Shown here: piece by piece, positions 12,261-24,500 of the stretch
How positions within the stretch are numbered: position 1 is the first letter of the stretch
How the letters are laid out: every line of letters begins with the position of its first letter
Origin: Watersipora subatra
Taxonomy: Eukaryota; Bryozoa; Gymnolaemata; Cheilostomatida; Watersiporidae
Assembly: GCF_963576615.1 (NCBI RefSeq)
Contig: NC_088714.1
Coordinates: 3,658,001-3,722,000 of the forward strand
Length of the DNA: 64,000 bases
Direction of reading: 5' to 3'
The notes under the pieces: model-generated
The model's input: only the letters and a program-made list of their open reading frames with translations
What the model was told of the DNA's origin: nothing
The model's database searches: none
Position numbers and translations under genes: made by a program

Positions 12261-13642
12261 CAGAGCAAAATAACAGTCCTTCACAGCACAGGACACCTGC
12301 AGACAGTGTCACTTTAGAAGGAGTGGTTGAGGCAAGCTTTTATAGAGTACATAATGCAACACTTGATTGAAGCGTGTCGGTTGTCTACTCTATGTAACCT
12401 TGTGATCTAACAGGGCAAGAGATTCTTCTGATTACAGACAAGAGCAGCTCTATCTATAGACTGAACCGAGTTGAATAGAGTATGTAGCATAACATTTTAG
12501 TAGAGTATAATGTTGGCTACATGCTCTATACAAGCTGGGGATGACATGCATCGACGATGATTATAGCCTTTCTCACTAGAACTGCACAATGCTCGGAAGC
12601 TATACAAAAGACAGCTTTCGTACAGTCTTTGGTACAGTATTTAAAACAGCAAGTTTTAAATTATACTTATGATGCTTTATGCAAAAGGTTTGTAGAAGAA
12701 ATCATACAAATGAATTAAACATGAATTATTGAATCACAAGTAATAACTTGAAAAAATTGTGGAACATTTGTAACAGAATTGTGTTATTGCGTTAAAAAAG
12801 CTATATTAAATTCTTTAGTGTTTTTTATACCTTTGAAGCGTAACAAGCATTTATAAAAAGATACAAGATGCGTTATATACTTGTAGTATCTTGTACTTGT
12901 TTCCCGTTTCTTACCATCATGCCAGCCAAGGGTGTGTGTAAATTGTGCTAACAATGTAAAGAGATAACCTTACATTTTTAGCACAACCAAGCTTTCTCGC
13001 TAATTAACAAAAAAAGTTACATACGCGTTCTGCTGGCAGCAAGTCTGTGTTGAGAGTCACTGGCAGTCTTTGTTTCTAAATCTTGGCCAAGTTTATAAAA
13101 AGCCAAAACTCAGTGCGTAATGGCTTCTGGATAAATAGTTGCCAAACTATTTGCTAACCGCCTTTAAACTATAGATAACCTACCAGTTTTCTTGAGACCT
13201 GTGGGCAACCTTTCAAAAGCTACTGGAAATATAATTATGTATTGTTGCTCACCCTTGCTGTGGTACTTTCACAGACTTGTTTGGATTTGCTTATTAAAAA
13301 GCAATGGGAACCCTACTACACTATTATGGAAACTGTATCATATGCCATACTTGGCTGATAGCTTCATAACCATGTTGAGAACAAGTCTTTGTCTGGCATG
13401 CTAAATGGTTAATAGTGAAACTGACACTTGGCTTCTGGTATTATTGATGACGGCCGCACATTGTGTCGCGCTACGCCAGATGATTTCACTATATATTGAT
13501 CATATCCAAATGGAAACCACAGCCATTTTGAAAATCTAGTCTACCTAATTCAACAGACACTTGGCACACTCAATAATATTTTATAAATACATTATTGTAG
13601 CTGCGTACAAAACAAACTTACTCCTGGTAAATTTTGTTTTGT

Positions 13643-13685
13643 AAATTACATTTTGCTCAGCCTGCAGCTGAGCAAAATGTAATTT
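13643..13685. other. Perfect hairpin
   Basis: A 19-bp perfect stem (AAATTACATTTTGCTCAGC and its inverse) around a 5-nt loop. The pairing continues outward with a gap (TGTTTTG / CAAAACA). Confidence 0.8.
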
Positions 13686-13859
13686 GTCAAAACATTTTCG
13701 TAAATACTGCTGTTTTTTGTAAATAATGTTGTTTGTGTCATTATTGTTAAGACAACTAACAGAGAGTGTACTTCAGCATTACACAACAAATAATTTAATG
13801 TTATCAGTTTATAGCTTATGTTAGAGTTTATTAAGCAGATTATAAAGGTTTAGTAAATA

Positions 13860-13925
13860 GTCTGGGTGTATACTGTATACAGTCTGGGTATATACTGTAT
13901 ATCACTGGGTATATACTGTATATTG
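13860..13925. repeat. Short tandem repeat GGGTATATACTGTATA
   Basis: Three imperfect units of about 20 bp. Confidence 0.7.
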
Positions 13926-14308
13926 CATGCTGACTACTAAGCAACACCATAGGATAAAATTGCTGTAAATAAAATATAAAACTTGCTAAAATGAATGTAA
14001 TAATGAGCGTTTGGTCTCGGTGTGTAGAGGAGTTTTTCCTCCGTCACTGATGTTGCATCGGAGGGAGGGAAGCCTCATAACAGCGAATAACATACGTCAT
14101 CAGCTGTCAGCATCAGAGGAGCACAACTTTGATGGTTTTTACTTGAAATGGAGAGAAAGATGTAATAAACCACTGACTATCACCCACACCTACAATCGGC
14201 TGTTCCAATTCTTTCTCTAAGCCATCGCATCTACAGACGGGCAAGAATAGTTTACAAACCGTCATCAGACAGACATTGCATACAAAATGTTATGTGAACA
14301 CTAGCAAC

Positions 14309-15043
14309 CAGGCCCGTATTCCCTGGGGCGGCTGGCCGGCTGAGCCGTCCCAACTTTTTAGGAACTTTCCGCGGCTAAGTACAGTCAAACTCGGATAACT
14401 CGCCCTCGGATAAAATGTAACATTTCATCTCAAACACAAGGCTAACTCGAACGGATTTGTTTGGTCCATTCCCACGCAATAATAAATTGCTTCAGACCTC
14501 AACATCATTTATTCGAAAAGTTATTTGCCCAACGGCTATGGAGACGGTTTTTATCGCTGTATAATATCACTTTATTCGAAGCCATAGAGACAAACATCAA
14601 CTTTTAGTAGTTTTTAGGTGTCATTATTATCATCATCAGTGGCAAAGTATTCTTGTTAACGACCTTTATAAAGGTTTGCAAAATATCAAGTTTTACCAAA
14701 CACCTTAAAATAAAATCGGCAAAATTGATCTTTGTTAAAACGCTCAAAAGAAAAAGATGGCTTTTTTCTGAGCGTTTTAACTGCGGTCAAGTTTTGCCTA
14801 TTTTAATTTAAAAACGTCTCATCAGTCACATCACCTAAAACAAAACAAATCTCTCAAAAAATAGAGAAATATTGAAACTTTCCGATAAAAATTTTTTAAA
14901 CTTCACACGAGAGGCCCGGCTGAGGCCCTACATAAAAAAAACCTGTTGGGGGCTTACACCGCCCCCCTCAACACCCCCAGGTGTTCATAACTAGTCGCCT
15001 AACATTAGCCGCCCCAACTTGCAACCAGTGAATACAGGGCCTG
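14309..15043. mobile_element. Non-autonomous hAT element with perfect 8-bp TSD
   Basis: Inverted ends CAGGCCCGTATTC...GGGGCGGC and GCCGCCCC...GAATACAGGGCCTG. It is flanked on both sides by CTAGCAAC (14301-14308 and 15044-15051), an exact 8-bp duplication typical of hAT transposition. It is 735 bp with no transposase. Inside are a TA-flanked pogo-like arm (from 14392) and a GAGCGTTTTAACTGCGGTCA-family segment (about 14640-14910), so it has been a target itself. Confidence 0.88.
14392..14500 (+). mobile_element. One arm of a pogo/Tigger-like MITE
   Basis: Starts TA then CAGTCAAACTCGGATAACTC, a terminus type common in pogo-group elements. I did not find the matching opposite end. Confidence 0.45.
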
Positions 15044-15099
15044 CTAGCAACCTGTCAGCTACTGTATCGTTGATTATGATTATATGCAATTGTATAAAA

Positions 15100-15380
15100 G
15101 CTTAAGATGCTCAAACTAGAGCTTTGTACAGACTAGAGTTATATACAACCTAAAGCTACACAAAGTCTAATTATATACAGAATAACGCTGTATACAGATT
15201 AGAGCTGTATACACGATAGAGCTATATACAAAATAGAGTTATAGAAAATATAATTATACAGAAATTGGAGCTATAATGCTGCAGAGGATTATATGCAGTT
15301 ATATAAACAGGTTATAGTTGTGTACATATGTATATAGATTAGAATTATATACACACAGACTAATGCGATATGTATACAAA
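15100..15380. repeat. Degenerate ~20-bp tandem repeat
   Basis: Many imperfect copies of AGAGCTATATACAG / AGATTAGAGTTATATAC. They lie just beyond the last MAN2C1 exon I could find. Confidence 0.7.
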
Positions 15381-15418
15381 GATAATGTATTGCCTAAAGA
15401 AAAACAAAAACAACATAC

Positions 15419-15549
15419 ATGGCAACATAATCCACAGAATGTGACTGAATAGTGAAACGGGCAGAACAACTTCCTCCGTATGACTCATAGCATCTCAGTA
15501 TAAGACTCTTTGGTCCTTTGACCTCTGTATTTCTGTCACATTCAGCAGC
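15419..15549 (-). CDS. MAN2C1: MAN2C1 exon 21 (last one found)
   Basis: Encodes [20 protein letters not shown] then [16 protein letters not shown]. It should be followed by about 30 more residues. Donor GTATGT. Confidence 0.82.
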
Positions 15550-18500
15550 CTACAGAATGAATACAAATGATCTAAAAGTCATTGAGATTTGGAGCTCTTG
15601 GTAATAAAACTCAGCCGCTAGTGAATATCCTGAGAAAATGTTTAAAGTGCTGACTTAAAACTGCGTATAGTTTCAAGTCAGCACTTAGTATATAGCACGT
15701 AGTATATATTTACAGTATATACTACTGTATACACTGTACATACATATATATATATATGTCTTATAACAAATATATAACAACATATATTATAACAAATTTC
15801 ATGGAAGACAATTATATTATTAGCTATGAAAATAAATATTCTATGAAAAAGCTACATGTACATGTATCTTAACCAGCTAGAATTCATCTTACCTTAGAGT
15901 TGTCAACTCCATTTATTAGTCAGATAACTCTAAATAATTTACCTTTATTGTATCAAGGACGATAGAAGGCTGATCACAAACAACCAGACTAGTTTCCTTG
16001 ATTTTTGAGAGGCTACCTTTGACTAGAAGTGGGCTGTTTAAGTCACGCGCCCGCCTTATCACACCAGCTTCTTGGAAAGATCCTGCAACAATAAGCTGAG
16101 CAATTGTTATGCCATTGAATTACCGTTGCCATAGTAACAATTTCTTACCATTCTGTTAGCTCTATTACTTCTCTGATTCTGCTATCACAACACCAACCAA
16201 TGTCTATGAGCTGAGGAAAGTGTGCTAACGAAAAGCAGCACCTCAAGTGGCTGATGTACAGGTATAATGTAGATGATCTCTCACTGTCGGTGTGAAGTCT
16301 GTATTTTTCTTACAAGAAATGAAAACCTATCGAGTTGGCAGCGACGTGAAACCAAAAAACTAATCATAGACTGAATTAAATGCTAGACCGAAATACGCAG
16401 TAATCTCGGTCTAGCATTAATAAGCACGCTGTAAGTGGAGTACGCTGTAATGAGCACACTGCTACTGCTCCTTCACAGAATTGTATCACTTAGTTAATCA
16501 GATTCTATCTTTGCTCGTATTTGTTAGCCTAGTGTAAGTTGCACAATCTTATCACTTTAAATGTTTTTAGACATTAGGCTTGGTTATTTATTACATTGTA
16601 TGCTTTTACCTAGCACATACAGCGCCGACTGAAATTATGAGATACCTTTTCATTTTATGAGACATTTGCTAGTAGCGATGATTTACTGCCTTAATTTTGC
16701 TAGAAACCACCACAAACCATGTACCATTAGATGCAGAAGTTGCTAGCGATTAATATGGAGTCAGTTTTCAACAAGCAGCAATTAGCAATTAATTTTTTAA
16801 TGAAAATGTGCATGCGATTGACCATGGCCACCAAAAGTTAAAAGATAGCCTAGTTAACTAATTGCTATTGTGGTACTATTGCAACATAATAACATAATAT
16901 GAACAACTCTTGTAATAATTGGTGGCCCTGAAAAGAGCCATTGAAGTGTGTGAAGTGGCTAGACTAACCTGATGACATGATGACACTAGTTCTTTCACCA
17001 CTGCTATAAAATGAGACCGAAAGGCTTTGCTAGAACAAATAGTAATTTCTGCATAAAATGAAGCGTAATATGTGGTAAATAAATAGATTAACATGGCTCT
17101 AGCAAGGGTGCTAAGATGAATGAAGGCGAAGGTGAATTAATGACTAGTCTCATAATTTCTGACAGCGTTGATTTGTTGCCTTGCGCATGTGTCCTTGTCT
17201 ATTATACGGTCTGCACCATTTACGTGACAACTGGCTGTAATGTAAAAGGTGCAAACCATGTTTATCTTACGTTATACCTGGTTGCTAGTTTGTGACTTGA
17301 TGTCTCTGTAGCTTTGTGCAGGTTTACTATCTTATGGAGCCTTGCTATACCTTTCATGGGCTCATTGCCTTGAAACCAGCGTACGCAGATTATCAAGTGA
17401 TTTGTTACCTAATACTCTCTTGAATAAACTTGTTACGGTGTAGATCCACTCTAGTCTCGCACCAAATCGCTTCATTATAAAGAGTTGTATCAGTGTGGAC
17501 TTGTTTCTAACAATTGCTAATAAATTTAAATGGTTTCTGATGAAATAATGTAGGTACTAATTCGAATGATTCCAATGCTTTTACTAGTCAGCTTTGAGCT
17601 TTTTAAAATTTTTTATAATTATTATCAGCTACACACTCTCCAACAGCAGTAAATATTACTAATTTATAAATATATAAAATATAAATAGGCCTACATCAGT
17701 TTTAAATATATAAATTATAAATGTTTATGAATATATATAAATTTATAAAACTTCTATCATATTCATTGGTAAGCAAAAAACTTGGGAGATATGCTTCTGC
17801 TTTAATCAAGAGAGGATTTTATATATTTATAAACATTTTATAAAACTTACATTTCACAACAAAATTTTTAATAAACGCTTAGTAAAATGTTTATAAAACA
17901 TTTTACTAAGCGTTGTACTATAAGCTATCTACTGACCAGGGTAAGAAGTTATGTTGAAACAGAAGTAACTACTGACCGGTATGGGGCATTACAGCGTAGC
18001 TGAAACGGTGGGTCCCCATGTCAGCATTAGCGTCTGGAGCCTTAGGAGCTCTGAGCAAGGACAGATGAAGGGTTGAGTGGTCTGTCACCGAGCACCCATA
18101 CTTGCTGTCATTCATTATTGAGACTCCGACAGAATAATCTGACAAGTCCATCCATCTTTGGCAGCAAACCTGATTTGCAGATAAAAATAAGGTGAACAAT
18201 TACTTATTAAAAAAATTATTGAATGTTCTGTCAGGTTTTTTCTATAACAGAATTTTCTAATAGACCATTTGCTGTCAAGTCAATATTAGGAATATTGTGC
18301 TCTTTTCTTTGGCAATTTTTAAATTAGTTTTTAAGGCAGCTTCATACCTGATAACAAATGATGTATAACAGATCTATAACAAATGCATAAGCCTTCACCC
18401 GATAACAGTAGTTCATTCACATTGGCCAACAGAAGCGCATGTGCTGTTGTCTGAGTTGGCCAGATATTCAGTTAGTTTTTTTAATAAACACAATAATAAT

Positions 18501-21500
18501 GAAATAGAATAAACATAAAACAAGTATAAGCAAGCAATTGCTAGGCCTGTAAACGTCATACTAATAATACCAAATATTGGAATTGAAGCTATCCTTGTAC
18601 TGTCGTTCCAAATTGCTCCAATCACAGAGAAAAGAAAGTAAAGGTTTTTTGCGAACAAGAAAAATGATACATTTAGTTCAAAAGGGCTTACCTCATACTT
18701 AGCCGAATCCCAAGAAGTATTTCTGTGAGTGGGGCGCCTGATATGCCCAAACTGTGTTTCATAAGTCACATGGTCAGATACGATGTTAAGAGGAAATTCT
18801 ACTTTGAGAAATTTCCGATTCTCATGCCAATAAATCTGCAATGATAACATTATGAGGCTACAATGAGAAATGACAGCCATCAAGAGTTTTGGCTGTGCAT
18901 CTATGCTGAAGAGCAAGCAATTCCTAACCAAGAAATTCATACTAAGAATGATGACAGGTACCTGTCAGCAATTGTCATTAAATCTAAACGAATGTGGATC
19001 AAAAGAAATTTCAAGATAACCAAAACATGATGAAGCGTTAGGTGGCTGAGAAAACACATCGTTAATAATTTTTTAATAATTAATAATTTAATAATTAATA
19101 ATCTTTTTTAATTCATTCCCTATATGCAACTATAATTGTTTCTCATTTTATTTGTCCAACCGATACAGAGGGTGCCAAAGGAAAGAACCCGGATGTACCT
19201 CACAGTCCACTCTCAGGTATGGACTCTCTGCATCCAAAACGATGATCTGCTTTAGATAACTTCTATCACTGATTTTAATAGAGACTTCTATGCTGCCCCT
19301 CAAAGGACCCTCTTCAACCACAACAGCAGCGGCTATTACATCAGTCAATGCTCGTCTTGTCTCCTAAAAACCAGTTGACAACTGAGAGAACAACAGCTGA
19401 TATGCTGGTAAATAATTACAAAACAGCGTCCCATGAGTCCACACGAGTCCTTATCCTAATCTGTGTGTAGAGAAGTCTTCACAGAGAAGAGAGTGAAGCT
19501 GGTCAGATATATTAAGATATGGTAAAAAGAAGCCAGATTAATCTTTAGTATAATCTATATAAATCTCAAAGTTTGTCATCGTCTGTCGTCATCATCTGTC
19601 GTCGTTCAGTGTTTGTCCAGCTGTTCAGTGTTTGTCCAGCTGTAGCGCTTAAAATCTAGCAATGAAAAATCTATATCGCAAAAGATTTGATCTTCGAACC
19701 CCCAGTACATTAGGCAACAAACTAACCCATTAAGCTACGAAAGATGCAATGGAATCATTGGGCAACATGAGTCATTATCTGGGTTAAAATACGCATAGTG
19801 ACTCTGCGTTACGCGCAACGTCACTAAAGCATGCTCTCACGGTTTTTATTAGTAAGTTTAGCAATATTGATACTAGCTTACTCAAATTAGCCAATGGCAA
19901 CTACATCACCTGCCACTGTTTATAAGCTGTTTTTTTAATACCTGTGCAACGCCGGGCATTCGGCTAGTCTCTACTATAATATGAGCCATGTTTGTCCACC
20001 CGTCTGTCCATAGCCACGCTTAGAGGTTGGGAAAAAAACATCGCACAGGAATTGAACTCTGAAATGTGGCAAAGCGGCCAGGCACGCTACCAACTGCACC
20101 ACTCGACCATCTTGCTGCGCGTTGGAATAATTGTGCACATAGTTATTACATATGATAATCTGTCACGGCGCACGGGACTGCCCACATACTAGTGAAGAAT
20201 AAATTGAACAGCAAGTGTATGACGAGAAGCAAGAAACTTTAACATCTTTTGCTCTCAGGTTCTGGGAACTCCAAACTGTACTGAGAATACAATTATAGTA
20301 AAACTATTGAAATGTTCTTAAAAAGTTAAACAAACTCGAAACATAAAACATTTTTCTTGAACTTCACATTTTTTAAATACGTAAAAGATACGAACTACCT
20401 TACTCATCATGGTGGTGGCCTATCAAATCCCAGGCATCTACAATACTAGCCTATCATATATCAGGAACCTATGATACCAGCCTATTATATCCCAAGCATC
20501 TACGAAACCAGCCTATTATATCCCAGGCATCTACGATACTAGCCTATCATATCCCAGTCATCTACGATACCAGCCAATCATATCCCAGGCATCTATGATA
20601 CCAGCCTATCATTTACCAGTCATCTACGATACCAGCCTATGATATCCCAGGCATCTACGATCACATTCCTATGCATCTACGACATGCATAGGAATATGAT
20701 GGTATCCCATCACATTCCAAGCATGTAATTTACCAACCTGATGGTATCCCATTACATCCCAGGCATCCCAGAAAAGAGGTATATCATCGTACACAGCAAA
20801 CTGGTTGGCTGCACCAGAGAGAAGATTTCTAAAGAAAGAAATATTATCAGATGATGTTTCTTTACTAACAGACATACTCCAATACACATACCCCAATAGA
20901 CACGCCCTAATAGGTATACTCCAATAGACATACTCCAATAAACATGCTGTAATAGACATACCTGAAGAGACATACTCCAGTAGGCATATTATAATAGACA
21001 TATTATTCAGCTAAACATATTTAATCGGACATACTACAGTCAACTACACCAAACATCCTCCAAGTTTTGCAAGAGAACACAGTGCCATAGCACAAACCGC
21101 TGCTAGCTTGTGCTGTGGCTGCAGGTAGAGTACAATATACATGTAGATGACTAAGGGGGAGTGGTTACACCCTGAAATAAGGTTATTACAAAATTCATCC
21201 CCACTATTCTTTGCGGTAAAAAATAAATTCATAAAACAAGCATTGAGTAATTAAATCAATTTGTTGGAAATAATCGTTAGAAACATTAAGATTTTGTACC
21301 AAAAGTGCAGTAGCCGAGACTTGAACTCATACGTAGTCGAGACTTGAACTCATGCGTAGCCGAGACTTGAACTCATACATAGCCGAGACTTGAACTCATA
21401 CATAGCCGAGACTTGAACTCATACATAGCCGAGACTTGAACTCATACGTAGCTGAGACTTGAACTCATACATAGCCGAGACTTGAACTTATACATAGCCG

Positions 21501-24500
21501 AGACTTGAAATCATACATAGCCGAGACTTGAACTCATACATAGCCGAGACTTGAACTCATACGTAGCCGAGACTTGAACTTATATGTAGCCGAGACTTGA
21601 ACTTATACATAGCCGAGACTTGAACTCATACGTAGCCGAGACTTGAACTTATACGTAGCCGAGACTTGAACTTATACGTAGCCAAGACTTCAACTCATAC
21701 GTAGCCGAGGCTCGAACTCATACGTAGCTGAGACTTGAACTCATACGTAGCCGAGACTTGAACTTATACGTAGCCGAGACTTGAACTCATACGTAGCCGA
21801 GACTTGAACTCATACGTAGCCGAGACTTGAACTCATACGTAGCCGAGACTTGAACTCATACGTAGCCGAGACTTGAACTCATACATAGCCGAGACTTGAA
21901 CTCATACATAGCCGAGACTTGAACTCATACGTAGCCGAGACTTGAACTCATACGTAGCTGAGACTTGAACTCATACGTAGCCGAGACTTGAACTTATACA
22001 TAGCCGAGACTTGAACTCATACGTAGCCGAGACTTGAACTCATACATAGCCGAGACTTGAACTTATACATAGCCAAAACTTGAACTCATACATAGCCGAG
22101 ACTTGAACTCATACGTAGCCGAGACTTGAACCCATGCGTAGCCGAGACTTGAACTCATACATAGCCGATACTTGAACTCATACGTAGCCGAGACTTGAAC
22201 TCATACGCAGCCGAGACTTGAACTCATACGTAGCCGAGACTTGAACTCATACATAGCCGAGACTTGAACTTATACATAGCCGAGACTTGAAATCATACAT
22301 AGCCGAGACTTGAACTCATACATAGCCGAGACTTGAACTCATACGTAGCCGAGACTTGAACTTATATGTAGCCGAGACTTGAACTTATACATAGCCGAGA
22401 CTTGAACTCATACGTAGCCGAGACTTGAACTTATACGTAGCCGAGACTTGAACTCATACATAGCCAAGACTTCAACTCATACGTAGCCGAGGCTTGAACT
22501 CATACATAGCTGAGACTTGAACTCATACGTAGCCGAGACTTGAACTTATATGTAGCCGAGACTTGAACTCATACGTAGCCGAAACTTGAACTCATACGTA
22601 GCCGAGACTTGAACTCATACGTAGCCGAGACTTGAACTCATACGTAGCCGAGACTTGAACTCATACGTAGCCAAGACTTGAACTCATGCGTAGCCGAGAC
22701 TTGAACTCATACATAGCTGAGACTTGAACTCATACGTAGTCGAGACTTGAAATCATATGTAGCCGAGACTTGAACTCATACGTAGCCGAGACTTGAACTC
22801 ATACGTAGCCAAGACTTGAACTCATGCGTAGCCGAGACTTGAAATCATACATAGCCGAGACTTGAACTCATACATAGCCGAGACTTGAACTCATACGTAG
22901 CCGAGACTTGAACTCATACGTAGCCGAGACTTGAACTCATACATAGCCAAGACTTGAACTCATACGTAGCCGAGACTTGAACTTATATGTAGCCAAGACT
23001 TGAACTCATACGTAGCCGAGACTTGAACTCATACATAGCCGAGACTTGAACTCATACGTAGCCGAGACTTGAACTCATACGTAGCCGAGACTTGAACTCA
23101 TACGTAGCCAAGACTTGAACTCATGCGTAGCCGAGACTTGAAATCATACATAGCCGAGACTTGAACTCATACATAGCCGAGACTTGAACTCATACGTAGC
23201 CGAGACTTGAACTCATACGTAGCCGAGACTTGAACTCATACATAGCCAAGACTTGAACTCATACGTAGCCAAGACTTGAACTCATACGTAGCCGAGACTT
23301 GAACTTATATGTAGCCAAGACTTGAACTCATACGTAGCCGAGACTTGAACTCATACATAGCCGAGACTTGAACTCATACGTAGCCGAAACTTGAACTCAT
23401 ACATAGTCGAGACTTGAACTCATACATAGCCAAGACTTCAACTCATACGTAGCCGAGGCTTGAACTTATACGCAAGGATAAAATTGAGTGCACCTTCCAA
23501 GTACTTTGATTTAGTAGTAGAATATGCTAGCATTCTGTAGAGCGGCTTCATAGAATGGTAATATAAATATCGCTCATACAGATAAAGATCTGGAACACTT
23601 GATGATTTACATTCGTAATCTAATCACCTTTAGCTGAGAGGGCTTAACGATTGTTTCAGAGTTGTACTTTCAATTAATATGAAAGACAACTCTTATTTTT
23701 AGTAATGTGGCGATTGGTCTGTATCAAGTATTGGGCTGAATCGCTTGTAGACTGAACATTTTTATTCATCTTTTTAAAACGCTGCTAATACATTCCAAAG
23801 AAGTGAGGAAATAATAAGGAAGGCCAAATTTACTAGATTTATTTGATAAGACTGCCTCACTGCATCGCCATAGACAATTATTGATTATGGATTTTCTTCA
23901 CACAAGTAGTTGTTATAAACTGGTATAAACTATGGTATAAACTATCATAGTGAGACACCAACAATACAATTATATCCCATAACACACAGCATCCTGATGC
24001 TGAACAAATATGAATGTTAGCTCATACAACCAATATACACAGATATATCAAGGCAGTGAACAATGCTTATATGGATAAAATATCTACGAACATGCCTAGT
24101 GGCATAGTTGGTGATGAAAACTGTTCGCTGGTATGCAAATCCATTACAGAGTTTAGCTAAGTAACCTCTCAGCCGCAGCCGAGTTTGACACTTAGCTTCA
24201 AAGAGAGTTTCATAATGTTCAGCCCGCTGTAATAAGAGCTTTCACGTTTGACAACTCTATCTAGATTTACAACCTTCTGAGGACGATGTAAAAACAAATG
24301 CTCCTTAGCGGCCAACCTATGAATACATGCACTATGTGATAGCCGCTTGCCGTTGAATTATGAGCGCGCAGTCACATCTAGACATGCAATATAAAACCCG
24401 TGGTTTATTGGAGACGATATACTTATGAGAGCATATTATATTTGTTTCATTTTTGCCAGAGCTTAGTAATACTGATACATGTGAATACTTGTTTTATGTG

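Larger units (their letters stand above)
10097..14300. other. Gene-poor stretch downstream of MAN2C1
   Basis: No gene recognised on either strand. The final exon of MAN2C1 should lie left of 15419 and could be here, but I could not identify it. The region has a TATA-type motif near 12253, a perfect hairpin at 13643-13685 and a short tandem repeat near 13860-13925. Confidence 0.4.

Noticed and set aside
18413..18940. Apparent 175-residue membrane protein
   Set aside because: It is MAN2C1 exon 18 read through into flanking introns; the hydrophobic tail is intron.
19680..19745. Possible tRNA gene (GATCTTCGAACCCCC looks like a B box)
   Set aside because: No cloverleaf could be formed with a proper acceptor stem and the motif belongs to a repeated Helitron-like element.
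21309..23470. CRISPR-like regular array
   Set aside because: The units are contiguous with no unique spacers, in a eukaryotic intron. It is a tandem repeat.
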